Shown here: positions 1 through 13,602 of the stretch, one piece after another | Layout: the number at the start of each line of letters is the position of its first letter | Position numbering within the stretch: position 1 is the first letter of the stretch | Assembly (NCBI GenBank): GCA_003344405.1 | Contig: NOWV01000027.1 | Span: 186,001-250,000, forward strand | Reading direction: 5' to 3' | Origin: Trichoplax sp. H2 | Taxonomy: Eukaryota; Placozoa; Uniplacotomia; Trichoplacea | Length of the DNA stretch: 64,000 bases | Made by a program: the position numbers and the translations under genes | The notes under the pieces: generated by a model | Databases searched by the model: none | The model's input: only the letters and a program-made list of their open reading frames with translations | Told to the model about the DNA's origin: nothing

Positions 1-83
1 TTCAACGGTGTCTTCCTACCATTTATTATAACTACTTTACATCAGAATAGTAGAAAATAATTCAAAGTATTGTCATTTCATAC

Positions 84-507
84 CTGCATTACTGGCAATA
101 ATTTTATTCATAGTTCCATTTACAGCAATTTCATTTGTATTCATTGACCTTCCTTGCTTATTAGAAGCATGATTTTTCAACTTATTCTTCAACTTCTTTT
201 GCTTTCGTTGTTTCTTCCACTTTCTTAATTGCCTATAATAGTATTTTTTTAACTTTCTGCGTAGCTTCCGTTTTTTTTGATACGAGTCCAACGGGAAAAA
301 TGTAACATTGCAGCTGACCATTTCCTGTATCATGTCCTTCGGACTAGAAACTTTATAGATAGCAGTTAACTGTTTCGCTGTAATAGCGGAATTATCAGAG
401 CTTATCTGACTGCCATGATGATTAGCAGGGTGAGCAAAGTTTCGACGAGCATAAATAGCATAGGTTAACGTTGCTAGTATCGTTAATAGATTCAATAATA
501 GCCGCAT
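84..507 (-). CDS. first exon of an unrecognised, highly basic, probably secreted protein (partial)
   Basis: I do not recognise this protein. The ATG at 507-505 has A at -3 and follows an in-frame TGA upstream. It opens a leader of the form MRLLLNLLTILATLTYA, which looks like a signal peptide or signal anchor. About 60 mixed residues follow, including an NVT sequon and a single Cys. Then comes a stretch of roughly 35 residues that is nearly all Lys, Arg, Tyr, Gln and Leu (it begins KKRKLRRKLKKYYYRQ), and a second sequon, NGT. The frame stops at 73, but AATGCAG|GTATGA at 90-78 is a strong splice donor, so the exon probably ends at 84 and the gene continues off the left edge. The basic block could be a proprotein-cleavage or heparin-binding region, or a nuclear signal if the leader is not real; the sequence does not decide. 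The reading frame is credible; function is unknown. Confidence 0.5.
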
Positions 508-540
508 CTTGCCTTTATCCACAAGCGGCTCGGTCTTCAC

Positions 541-3500
541 GCAAATCTTTAATCAAGAATATAACTAATTTTGATCTTACGCATTGATCTTTATACTAAT
601 AGCTCTGTCAATACAATCTTCAATCATGGATGAAGTCGATCTAAATCAGGAAGTAGACGTTTACTTAATTCAACGGATGCTAAAACATTATTAATATCAT
701 TTACACAGCTGCAATATTATTTTTAATCCATAATCTATTCTTGCTTTTCAGGAAATGATTGATCTTACCGGTATTACTGAATGCTTAATTAATGAAGCAT
801 TCAGTATATCTACTATAAGAGGTTACAGGTCATACTACATCATTATTCTATCGTATTATGGATATATTTTTATATCGATAGATACTGTAAACTTATTTGG
901 GTATTAACTAATCTATCTATTTTTATTGTCTAGGATCTAGCTTTTTTAATTTGATTAATAAAATTGAATATTGATGATACCTAATATTACACTAACGGTA
1001 AACAGCTGATTGTTCTCATTCATTATTCTATTAAATTTACTACCATTAAAATATAAGGACGACTTACGTACTATATCTTACTATTATAAGCGTAGATCGC
1101 AAGTTGGTACATGACTATGAAGGTAAATAGTTACTATCTAAATCATATCGAAATGATCATTGTCTAATCGTAAAACCCTTGATACTATATATTTATTCTT
1201 TGATACATAATTTTCCGCCAATTTACGGTATATTTATATTTGGATAATAACATGTTTTGACGCATTTTTATTCATGATATTCAATCATGATTTTAGAACA
1301 AAACTATACTATTTAACTTCATAACGCAAACATAGCATCTTTTTTTTATTATAATATTATTTTGGAATCCTATCACTTATCGGTAGGTTAAATTCGTACC
1401 ATCGTATGTCTTTATTGTTGGGGCAATATCATTATATGTATATCATAAGCGTGCTTTACCTGCAGTTTACTACTAATCTTTACGCACAGGATAATTTGCT
1501 TCTTTAATAAATTAATGTCTATGCGCCTTTGACTCGTGGTAAATTTAAATTGGTATAAACTGATCTCTGTGTTGTCCAGTTTTACTTTCTGATTGCCACA
1601 TCAGCTGTGGCTGTTTCATTAGTAAATTTAACAGTATCTTTGTTACGACGTACTATTGCCAAACTAATATTTAGTAATTACATATCGTCTGCAGATTGCC
1701 TTTTAAAGGTCTCTGCTTTTAGAATTTTCCACGTAACAAAGATTATGTAAATCTTTACTGTTTATAAATGCGGGGAACTAAACGAAAATTATATTAATTA
1801 GTTCTAGATCCTTAGCCTTATTATTAAACTTGATAAGCGCATGGCACTGAAGGTTCTATCTAGCGCAATTATTAGCGTAATTGCACTGTTAATTATTTCA
1901 GTACGTTCAATCACCTATAAAGTTATACTGTATCTTAAAATAGGCTATCGTATTACACGAACATGAAACATTCTGTTCTACATATTCGTTGCATATTCAT
2001 GAAATATTCCGTGTCGATTTAGTGATCAAGATTAAAATTCTAAGATCAAAGAAAATTCGTCACCAATATCGATTACTTCATTGCATCACATTTCAAATTC
2101 ATGAGTGAAAAATTACCCAAAATTTAAGTGCGACAGGAAACTTACTAACAGTTAGTAAGATTATTTAGTAAGGTATTATTGCAGATGCACAACATAAGAA
2201 TAAGCGTAATAAGGTACGATGATATGCTGCATGCTTCACATAAGTAATAATATAAAAATGCACGCTATTGATATTTTAACTTGTATTTTTGATGCTTGAA
2301 TTTAAACCGGTAATTTTCATCTCATGAACGTCAGAAGTTGACCTTCGTTTTTAATATTCGCAAACGTAATCAGTCATCCGTTGATTGCAAACTTGTAATC
2401 TGGTATCATGTACAGGAGTTTATTCCAACTTGGCATCTTTTTTATATAATATGCTTGTATTAAGATGATATAGTGTTGATGAGTAATTTCTCTAACGATA
2501 AAATTCAATCTTGAGTTTATTTAGGAACGCACAGCCGAGTGTTATCTAATTACATATATGTGACTCATTATTTCTATTATCACGGTGTCAATATAGTAGC
2601 AAGTGCGTTTTAATCAAATAATAGTTTCATATCCCATTTTCATGGTGTGATGCTATTTTACGACAAAATAAATTAATGTTTTCTTCCGCATAGATTTATT
2701 AGGGAAGCAAGAAACGGAAGAACTCTTATCAAAAAATAATATAATAATTTTACAGAATAATTCTTAAACGAAATATAAATTATTATCAGTTCTATTATCA
2801 TTTTAAAACAAATTCGTCAAATTCAGATCAATGGATTACGCATTTACCATAACATAAATTACTATACATAAATTATTCTGGAGATTTTGAATATCTGATC
2901 TTCAGAATAATACTGTCTTGAAATCTGAAAAAACTGCAAATTCCAATAATTTTATCATCAATGAGTATGACTTTCGTTGATAATTCCATTGACGAAAATA
3001 TGAAATAGCATATGAAGCCATTATTGATTAATACTAAAATGTTATCTCGTTCTAAAGATAAGACTTGAAATCAGCATACTGAATCTGATAAAACTTTTCT
3101 TTCCTTGTATAAATTGAAATAGCCATGGCTAATAAAAATGTGATCTATCTCATTGTAAATGGTCAATTAGTATATCACGGAAATAATTAATAAGCATTAT
3201 ATGAAAGGCATGGTATTGTTCAGTTATAAATTCTAATTATTAAAAATGTGAGATCAAATAACTTAAATCGTCAACACTTTGTCGTCGTTGGATTAGCACA
3301 TATCTGTATAAATTGTATACTGTCATTCAGTATAGGATTTTAGATATTTTATTCGTCTATTGTTGACGCATAGCTATCAAATTCTTACTTTTATGAAATA
3401 CAATGGTATTATAACAACATTATGATTGCTTCCTAGAAATTTACATATTTACATATAGAGTAATAGAAAGTTGATGAAGTGTCTAACTATTCAATCGTTG

Positions 3501-6500
3501 ACGTCAATACGAAGACAAAAATAGTATGTCTTCACTTTTGAGAGGAAGTAACATACATAAAGGCGATTTTCTGCAACGAGTGATATAGAATTAAATCGTT
3601 TTAGGAACTGTTGTCGAAGAAATATATACTTTTATCTTATAGTTATAACTGATATTAAGGAATCAACTGAATTGACTATAGAATAAATGAAAATGAATAG
3701 AAATAGATAAAAATGGAAGAAATAAATTTTGTTGAATAACATTTCTCAAGACAATAATTAGTATATCTTAATTACTAATTTATCAATTATGATCACAAAT
3801 TAAAGCATTATCATAGCGCTGTTTTAATTATTTATTAAAGATCAACATAATGTTTTCTTGGATAAGAATATTTAAATAAGTATTATAGAAGATTCTAACA
3901 ATTCCTATTCGCTTAGCCCAGCACATTAGCAGTTTTTCGCTGGACCATTGGAATTATGTAATTAATTCATTGTTATAAATTAATTAAAATTATATGGACA
4001 TGAAAATCTTTTTCGTACTCCTAGCACATAATCATCTGGTAATATTGCAAGTTTATCATTTATAAAGTCAAAATCGCTAAACAATATCTATAAACGAGAT
4101 TATAATTAGATGGATCATTAAAACGTCTTTTGCAGCATTGCTCTATCGGTTCAATATATTATAGTTTATGTATAATGAAGATAATGGTGTATACGTATGT
4201 AGTACATGATGAAGTCTTTAAATCAATAATTAATTTTGTTTATGATTTCATAGACGTCAAATAATAACGTATAAATTTTCCATATTTTGTAACAGAATGC
4301 ATAATCCCATTTTGCGTTGAATAGATTGATATTATAGGTACATTATATACCTCTTATATAATTTAGTATCTGTTACGATGGAATATTATATCACTATTAC
4401 AATTTTTACGACTGATAATATAGCAGGAAATTGCTACATTATACGAACTCGTACAATGCTAAGATAACAATACAGTTAGTTAAACTGCTATTTAAGTATA
4501 GTAAACCTTCGTAGGGCTATATATATGATGAAAATGTGGAAAAAATTCAATTTTGTTAATGTTGCTGTTATATTCATAGAACGTTAGCTACAATTAATCT
4601 CAGAAAAAACAGTACATTAAGTTAAGAATAGCTTTATTAAATAATGTGGTGTTTATTAAAATTCCAAATGTATACTAGTATTTTGACGTGGATAAATACT
4701 TTTAGCCGAAAATTGAATGCATAGTTAGTTCATGTATGTCTTATTTTATAAAATGATCATTTACTTCATTACATGAAATACTTTTAGCAGGATAAATTGT
4801 ACTATTTAATTAATAAACTCTCACTAGACAGGTAATCAAATTTAATAATTTGACAAACTTCATTCAAATTTCAAAATTTTGATATTTCTTTCTTTCTAAC
4901 TGTTATGAAATGCTAATACTAAAATGTAAATATCTAGTTCTGATGTTATATAAATTTTGTTTATTAGTACTTGATAAAGCTCAACTACGTTAGCAAATAC
5001 AGTCTATGAATATGTGAAAAGGTGAAGTAAATTTTATTTTTGATTATTGATGGCAATACTCAATTAAGGTAATACCGGTAAATGTTCACTATCAACATTA
5101 GAAGAGGCAAATTCTTCATTAAAGTGATATTATACTTCGCCAGACTTGATTAATGCTGTCAATTCTTAGATTACATTTGCTACTTTACCTGATCAATAAT
5201 TACGTTATTAGTAACTGTAGTAATCCACAATACATTTCTGTATAATCATGGCAACTATAATACCCATTAGTATATTGAAAATAACTATTCTTTAGTCTAT
5301 TGGAAATTCATGCAATATCGAAACAGTCAGAAATCTGGATAGCTAGTTTTCAATTATTTATAGAATTATCTATTTTCTATCACATTTTATTATTAAAAAT
5401 GTAATCCTTTCCGCAATAAGCATTTGCTATAATTGATACAATTGAAATTATAGTTTATCATCATCTTTAGTAAGTTAGTAGCCACATAGCTGTAATTATT
5501 ATCGTTAATATTTTATTGTCATGTGGGTTAAGATACGGAAGATTATAACAGCTCAATATTTGAGAATTCGATACTTTGACAGCTGACAATGAAATAGAAT
5601 TACAATATAGGCTACGGATAGTGAGATCAGCCAATTCAAGTATCGGAGCGTAGGTTAAATCGGAAACTGGTAAGGACCTCGTGCAATGAGTACCGTTTTC
5701 TCATTTGTTGGCTATCTTATTTATTGGCAGTTATTGGTGAAAGGTATGCTAAATGCAGTATATCTTACACTGCAATCTAAATATTAGGGTGATTGTGTGA
5801 TAGTAGTAAATTTCTTTACATATAACTATTTATAGTACCGCCAATAGATTATGGACCCCATAAAGTAAAACTATTTCTATATCTAAAGTCGGGCAGGTAC
5901 AGTTAGTTTCCTATGGAAGCTTCTTTATTATTCTTTATGATTAGATTAGAGTAAATAGAAATAGACATTTGTTCGTTCAGTAATTAGTGTTAACGTTTAC
6001 TTGCTAAGCTAGTAGATCATCAAGAAATGGTATTTCCTGCCCTTCAAACAGATATAACGATGGTTTTACAATATGTAGATAGATACGGTACTACTGTAGT
6101 TAGTAGGGTATAATCTTCCTAAGCAATTGCTAAAGTAATGCGGCGCTATTTGTGATTTTCCATATTTCGATAATATGAATATAATAATTTGCTAGTATTT
6201 GAATGACAAGTAGCGTCACTATACTTAATTTAAGCCAAAAATACCAACCCATAGTTTACGTTACATACAGACAAATGGTTATTATTTCGACTTTTTAGCA
6301 TATCTTATGTTATTCTTTACTGTCTTAATTCGATGCAAATAGATGTTTGATTGGATTTTATTTATGGTCAATAGTTGCTAAAAATATAATTCGTATATTC
6401 CGTTCAGGTTATTAGCAGTTACGATTCCAAACATATCGATATCAAACATGATTCCAGTTGTAGTTTATTTGCTGCTAAAGCGATGCCGCTTCCATGTTTT

Positions 6501-8988
6501 TATCTTTTATATTTCGGTGATTCCAATATGATAGTTTACTGACTTACTTGAATATACGCATAAAAAGAACTTGTTTAGCTTTTAAAATAACGAAATTTAG
6601 AACGATATCTTACCATATATAATTGTTTACCATTCCAGCCAATGACGTTAGATTTAAGAATAATTCACTTATTATAATCTAATATCTGAGATATACTCAA
6701 TATATTTCGGTAACACAAATATAATAGCTTACTGTTATTGATAGCGAGATAATTTACTTAACACTTAAAAGAGAAATAAGTCTATTAATAAATTGCCTAA
6801 CATTGTTAACGTATTAGCGATGATATTTTTGCGGTATTCCATATTAATGGTTTACAATCGCAATTTGATGAAATTAGACATAAAGTTAGATGTCATTTAT
6901 GGCTAGTTGCTATCTGAACGTGGATCAAATAAATGTTTGCTATCACAGTTTAATGAAATTAAATCATAGATTCCGAGAAGAAATTGTTCGTTCTACTATG
7001 AGCTAGATATAAAGTTGGACATCCTTTACGATTATTCGTTACGAAAACAACACAACTCCGATATTTTACTCCCTCTATCTCCATAATGGCAAGACAATAA
7101 TTCAAATTCTATCTATGAAAGTTAATTTACTTATTATGAAAATGAAATTAGTTAACCTTTAATTTGGGTTCTATGTACAAAATATTGAAATCTAGAAATA
7201 ATATTTCTTATAATACCTTGAATCACTATTTACAGTATTGCTTGATACAGGTCAATAGACCAGGTAAAATCTCATGGATAGATTGTAGTTGCCATTAATT
7301 AACTTTAAAATGGTATTTTGTTATTTAGATCTGAATATAGTAGATGTAAATAAATTAATCAAGAGTGAAAGCCTAAAAACCGAGATATTATTTCTGTTTC
7401 AATTTTAATTCTATTGTTGTTGATGTAAACAGCTCATAATTGATAAATTATAAAGAATCGAACAAAATAAGTATTGATTGTCTTTTTTTATGCTTACACC
7501 TGAATGGGAAATAGCAAAAATAACAATGGCTATAAATATTAATAATGATTTACAAACAACATTTTCTAATACTATCAAGTTTAATTTAAACCCATCATGT
7601 CTACATAGTGAACGGTAATAGAGGCCTTCGTTAAAATAACAGTTGGATTTCATATTTAACTTTTCTACTGTAACAAAGTAAAAAGTTGGAGGGGAAGACA
7701 AGACATACTAACTGAAAAGGTTACAGTTACAAAACGCAATAGGAAATGGAATATTTTCTATTACTCGTCAATTATTCTTCCCTTCCTTTTAATCGAGGAA
7801 GTGATGTCGTTAAAGTAAAGAGGTAATCCAGTACAGGATATAATCTAGATTGGAACCAATTACCTAGAAATCGGTATTTCCTATGTTATTTATATTTTAA
7901 AGTAAAAATAGTCGCAAATAGTCTTAATCTTTATTCTATGCTCTTATAGATTTGATTAATAGTCAATAGTAATTTTCATCAATCATGATTACCGGCTTGG
8001 AATAAAGACATTGGCTAAATTTTGAATAAAATTCATTATAATCGTTTCCTTTTCAAGAAAAGCTAATAACACAAAGCTTTTAATAGAATTTTTAATTTTT
8101 ACCATGGCGACAGATAATTATTGTCTATCCTACAGCATTTTAAATTTTTAAGCCTTGTACGATTTCAATTTAAATAAGGTAACGCGATCATGTCGTATTA
8201 GCACCGCATCAAGACCGGTCTTTCTTCTTCCCAATCCAAAAATTCGCTCCAATGTCAATTTAGTGTGAAGGTGGATTATGAACCGAAACTCGAAAATAAT
8301 ATTTTGTTAGGTAACCTTTAAATAGGCTAGCACGAGTTTTAATAGCATAGGTGTAATTTAAAATTGGCAAATGGACATTTGTAAAGAAGTAATATCCATT
8401 ACTACTTCACCACAACAGTATATAGTAATGCGGTATCCATTTCTTGCATAAAATGGTACAATTTTATGCTGATTCCATTCATATCAATATAGAGGTAGTT
8501 TTTACAATTCAATAATTGTTACTCAGTTAACTTATTTTTTAAGCAATATCGATGAATAATGGTTTAATTAATTATTAATTATAGTTTTATACGCTATATA
8601 GATAGCATTAATCAATCTTATAACGGACTAATTATGTTTCTAGCCCAACAATCTAATGAAAGCAAATGTCTGATTCTATTCTCCAAGATCAATTCAATTT
8701 ACTGTAAGCTTTTTATTGATTAATGGTATAGTTTTATTTTTCTTCTTACATATGTTGTATTACTTTAACTAGACTAATAGACTAGCCATTAATTAATTAC
8801 AGTAAAAAGCAATGCAGGAAGTCCACCTGTGATGATCGTTATGCTATAGTACATTCAATTTAGCTATAAATTTTACTTTTTACCGATTGTTAAAATCGCT
8901 ATCTGGTGATCCAATCCTTATGGTTTATAAATTTGCAATAAAACTGGTAAGAAACTTTACAAGTTTTCATCCTGCCATTTGATACAAG
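541..8988. other. long AT-rich stretch with no supportable gene
   Basis: About 8.4 kb of AT-rich sequence lies between the 5' end of the left-edge gene and the CXorf65-like gene. Frames are short and broken on both strands. The longest (7411-7701, minus, 96 codons) has low-complexity hydrophobic composition, no splice partners and no resemblance to anything I know. I saw no exon chain with matching phases, no tRNA-like fold and no tandem array. It may hold 5' untranslated exons and regulatory DNA of the left-edge gene, but nothing specific is visible. Confidence 0.55.
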
Positions 8989-11900
8989 ATGACTTTTATC
9001 ACGGTTAAGTTCGGAGGTAAATTGAAACGGTATCATTTAAGATGTAAAGGAACTGTACTCAGTATAAGTGTATATCAAATTTAGCTTTTCTAATTTACTT
9101 TCTCGAAGTAAAATTGTCAGAAATTAATTATGTTTGGCTATGACCTACTCTAATCTCATTCGCTAACCTCTTTGGCTTGTGTTACAATACCCTAGAATGA
9201 TTATATTCCTGTTTTATTTCTAATTCTCAGTAATTTTCTTCTTTTCTGTTCTAAAATCGTTATGTTGTTAGACAATAAAAGCGAAATTTTTAATCCAAAC
9301 TGTCGAAATACTAGCTTGATAGACAATATCAAAGAAAGATGTGACTGTGAGAAAGATGGTAAACGGTTATAATTCTGTTTTGTTATTAAAAGTGGTTATT
9401 TTTAGGTCTTGATTGCACTTTCTTTTAAGTTTTCTCTCTGGATTTAGTTAAAAAAGTTTTATTTCCGTGTTAGTCAATTTATTTATTTATAATATTACAG
9501 TATATTAACTTAATTCTGCCCTCCTTGTGTTATGAGCGTTTGAGGTTCCTTGTATGTTCTTTCTCAATTATATATAGGTCCATCTGTAATTTAATAACTT
9601 AGTCACGACAGGATATTGAAATATCTAGACTTTCTTTTATAAGTATTAGTCTTTCCGACGTCTTTATATAGACATTATCATGCTACATCAAATACTTTTC
9701 TGTTAATAGTATTTCCTTATGCCTATCTTAGTATAGTCTATACATGTCTTGAGTGTTTAATTGTTGAATCTAACTATTTCTACAAGAGCTTGATGGTTAT
9801 TACTTTAGATTACTTTCAGCATCACAAGTTAGACGTATAAACTTTTAGCGTTACAAAATAATGAACTTCTCATCCATTTTCTATATTGCAATTATTCATT
9901 TAATGACATAGGACAGACTGGTCATGCTCCATTCTCATTTTTCTTTATTTCTATTATAATTGAACTATAAATTGAATAATATTTTTTGATGTTTACACAG
10001 ACTGGATTAGTTTATCCGATGAGCGAGGTATCTTAAAGAAGATACACCTGAATTTACTTGATTATGCTAGCAATTATCTTGAACCACGAGGAGTTTTTAT
10101 CCTAATTAAGATTGAAAAAGGTAAGATGAAATAATCGAGTAACTATATATTATTATAAGTGAGATAGGAAGCTATGGTTATATTTTGGACCTGATTCAAT
10201 CAATATTGTATCGGAAAGTCTAATTAAGTTGTATAATTGAGAATATTTGTTTTCACCTGAACGGTTAGTTCTGTAGCTACATCTTATCGTACTAAATGTA
10301 TACAATCACGGGTCTTATTCAAGATTTCATAGTAGAATGGTTCCCAATATTTGCAGATGTGACATCGCTTATCATTAAAAAGTATCTTAAAATGTTATAA
10401 TAAGAACTTCATCATTTTATAAACTCTACTTCATTATATAAATTGGTTTATCTATCTAATTATCAATAACAGTATTGCAGTAAAGTAGCTACATTGCGAA
10501 TATCCTCCGCAGATAGATATTTACACAATCTTGTAATTTAACGTAAAGGATGAACTATTCTTGCACAATCTCTTAGCTTTTATCACAAGTTATTTTTGAA
10601 ACTGCATTATACTGTACTTCTACTTAAGATATTTGATTCTTATTGTAGAATAATAAAAGGTGTAGTCATATCTTCAAGATTGCATCATAGATATAGAGGT
10701 ACACTACGGTAGCAAATGAATTGAGACTGCTGGCAAGGCAGATTTTAACATTGTGGACAAGATAAGATATTCTTTTATTTAAGTTTCACTGTTGTACCTC
10801 ATAATACAGTATTGAAAGGCGTGATTATTCGTTAGATTGGAATGCAGTAGATGAGATAATATTCTTATTTCAGAATTTCAAGTGATGCCCTTCTAAAACA
10901 TTAGCAGGCAACATTATTTTTATGGATACATGATAGGGTAGATTCAATGGTTACAGTCGACATATCACATGATATGCTTGAATATTTTAATTATATAATA
11001 TCGGGAGAGATAATTACTATATCTATGGTGGCATAGCATAGTAATTTAGACACTACTACTGTGATATAAGACTCGTGCATTGTTTGCGGATTGCTAAATT
11101 TCATTCTATTTCTAAGTAAGTATTATTAATTACTTAGATTACACTGTAGAGTGTAATTTCAAGGCTACAAGGGATATTTTCAATTGAAATTTAGTCGTGT
11201 TATTTTAATCTTTTGATAACTTCAAAGTATTTTAAACGTATAAATTATTTAACTAGAATGGGATGAAGGAGTAGATATGAATACCAGAGATGATATCGTC
11301 TGCTTAACTCTTCAAGCTATACAGTAAAATGTTAAACAATTATTTTAAAGAAACTATTTTAACGGTCTGATTCTACCGTAATATTGATTGCCATCTGTTA
11401 TAGTTCAAGATGCTCCATCCTAGTATTTCAGAATGAATTCCTTGGTACTCGATTACGATTTGTTTCTATTCATTCTTAGATGAGAATAGCGATGACCACG
11501 AACTTACTTATACGCCATTATTGGATAGCCTTGAACAAGATCAGAAATTTTTAGGTATTAATATGGTATTTAATTTTTCTTTTTGGTTTAGAATTTCATT
11601 ACCTATAAACAGTTTATTACGTTATAAAGGCCCTAGTATAATTAGCAACCCCTATTATTAATTATGTAATTAAAAATTCTTTCATGAGTTTTAAGTAAGA
11701 CAGGTAATAAACTCGTTTAGTTTAGCCATTAGCAAATTGCCGATGTCACAATTTGACAGAGGGATGAAAGCTATTTGAATTTGAGATAAGTTTAGATGAA
11801 ATTAAAGTTATTATGAAGTTTATTATTCTTCACGTATCTATCTTATTTTAAAACTTTTCTATAAAATAATTACGGTGAGATCTCTTGCACTTTATGGCAA

Positions 11901-12402
11901 CAATTTAGTAAATTTAATGCCTTTCCCAGATGTAGCGGCTCCTTTTTAAAATCTAATATAGTACATTATACACGATGAAGAATTTAATATCTTGAAATAG
12001 GGAATCGATGAAAATCCTTGATTTTCAGTATGCTTATTGGAGAGTTAGATAGAGACTACTCATTACTTTCACAGATAGATGCTTACGGTTCTAGTGACTA
12101 GGTGATAGTAAGTCAGATAGCAAGCGAGCCATGTCAAAAGTTTGTAAAAGCATAAAATTGCTATTTCTAAGAATATCCATATTCTTTGTCTTTTATTATC
12201 AGCTCGATTGCGACCGAAACCAAAATCTCCATCAACTAATAGTCCAGCCAAAGATAAAAAATACGATTTAAAGAGGCGAAGAAGTACTCGTGTAATCGTC
12301 ACTAATAGTAAACCTCGCACTCCTACCACTGGCAAAGGACGTCAGTCGAGGGTACAAAACTATAGTCTATCGCCAAATAAAGGAGCAAAAAAGGGCAAGT
12401 AA
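8989..12402 (+). CDS. CXorf65-like protein, five exons
   Basis: Exons are 8989-9016, 9272-9358, 10001-10120, 11480-11554 and 12203-12402, every junction in phase 1, giving 169 aa. The start MTFITVKFGDNKSEIFNPNC matches the opening of vertebrate CXorf65 (M-x-x-I-x-x-K-x-G-D-N, then N-x-N-C). Further landmarks follow in the family's order: SLSDERGILK (family: LCDETG-x-x-K), DYASNYLEPRGVFILIKIEKG (family: DYASKFL ... Y-x-V-C-K-V-E-R) and YTPLLDSLE (family: YTALLKNLE). The last exon encodes a Lys/Arg/Ser/Thr/Pro tail ending KKGK, as in vertebrate copies, which are of similar length. Its molecular function is unknown; I give no symbol because human naming is positional. The start is supported because the tiny first exon supplies the conserved N-terminus and the right phase. 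It converges on SARS2. Confidence 0.82.
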
Positions 12403-13602
12403 TCTTTGTTAACGGTTTTATTTTGGCGTGATGTACTTGTTGAAGGAATCATAAATTAGATGAATTAATGGCATCATGTATGATATTGTAATGCATGATA
12501 ACTGTGCTACAGATCTGATATCAGATTTATCGTTATTTGGTCCTTGTGTTCTATTGTGAAGTGAGGAAATGATGGTTATTCCAACCAAATATTAATACTG
12601 AAATCTAAAATATTATTATTGATTAATTTTTCAATGCTACGCTAGAGGTGTAATCGTGTGATCGTGATTTAATTGTAACGCTTATTATTTCTCAGGATAC
12701 AAAATACATAGTACAGTTAATGAAGTAAGATCGAATTAGCGGTATCTTAGATCAATATTGACAGTATTTATGTTACTCTACATAAGGCAAGAAAACGATA
12801 CATTATGTCGTTATGCCGTATTCCGAGATTAACCATATGAGTGTGATACAAAAATAGATTTTACATTTTAGTTTCTAACACCGGCTTATATAAATGCCAC
12901 AGGCACATAAGTTTTATTCAAATATTTTGTAAAAATTTACGCACTTTTTGGCAGGTACAACATAAAAAGCATTTTTAAAATCTGTTCTACTGGAAGTTTT
13001 AAAGCTACAGTTTAAACGATTGGATAAATAGTAACAAACATTTGATAACTTGTTTAGTAGCTTAAAACTAAGTACATGTGTTCTAAAATTAATCTTGTTT
13101 CATCATCAGCGGGAGCTTTAGGCTATTGCATAAATTATTCAAAAATATGCATGCAAAATAAAATATTAAAAAATGTAACGCTCAACATTTCTTCAACTGG
13201 GAGAAACAAATTACTGCAAATTTGATGCTTAACTATATACTGTAGTAATATCGAATAGTCAGATCTAATGTTTCTTTAGGATATTTAAATTTCTTATAGA
13301 TTTATAGCTATCATTGATGTTGTACAGGAATATAATATCGTAATATTGCTGCAGTTTCTAACTGTAGTAGGTAACAGTGAAAATCTTTCAAAAACGGAAA
13401 ATTATGTTGGGTTTTGAATTGAGTTAACCGATACCCGAAAATTGATTTTTCGCTGAAAATACGGTCGTAGAATCCAAAATCACATTGGATACGCCAAACA
13501 GCAGTCGACACAATTTGCATTAGAACTTTAAGATATATAGTGGTTATAAATGCTGTAAGATCCCTACCGTATTTTGAAAAATTTTAAGACAACTTTTTGT
13601 TT
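12403..13602. other. convergent intergenic gap between the CXorf65-like gene and SARS2
   Basis: This 1.2 kb gap holds the 3' ends of two convergent genes. It is AT-rich. A minus-strand open frame at 13311-13520 lies downstream of the SARS2 stop and has no family resemblance. I see no other feature. Confidence 0.6.

Noticed and set aside
7411-7701. 96-codon minus-strand open frame
   Set aside because: Isolated in AT-rich DNA, low-complexity hydrophobic composition, no splice partners and no family resemblance.
13311-13520. 69-codon minus-strand open frame next to SARS2
   Set aside because: It lies beyond the SARS2 stop codon at 13603 and matches nothing in the synthetase family.
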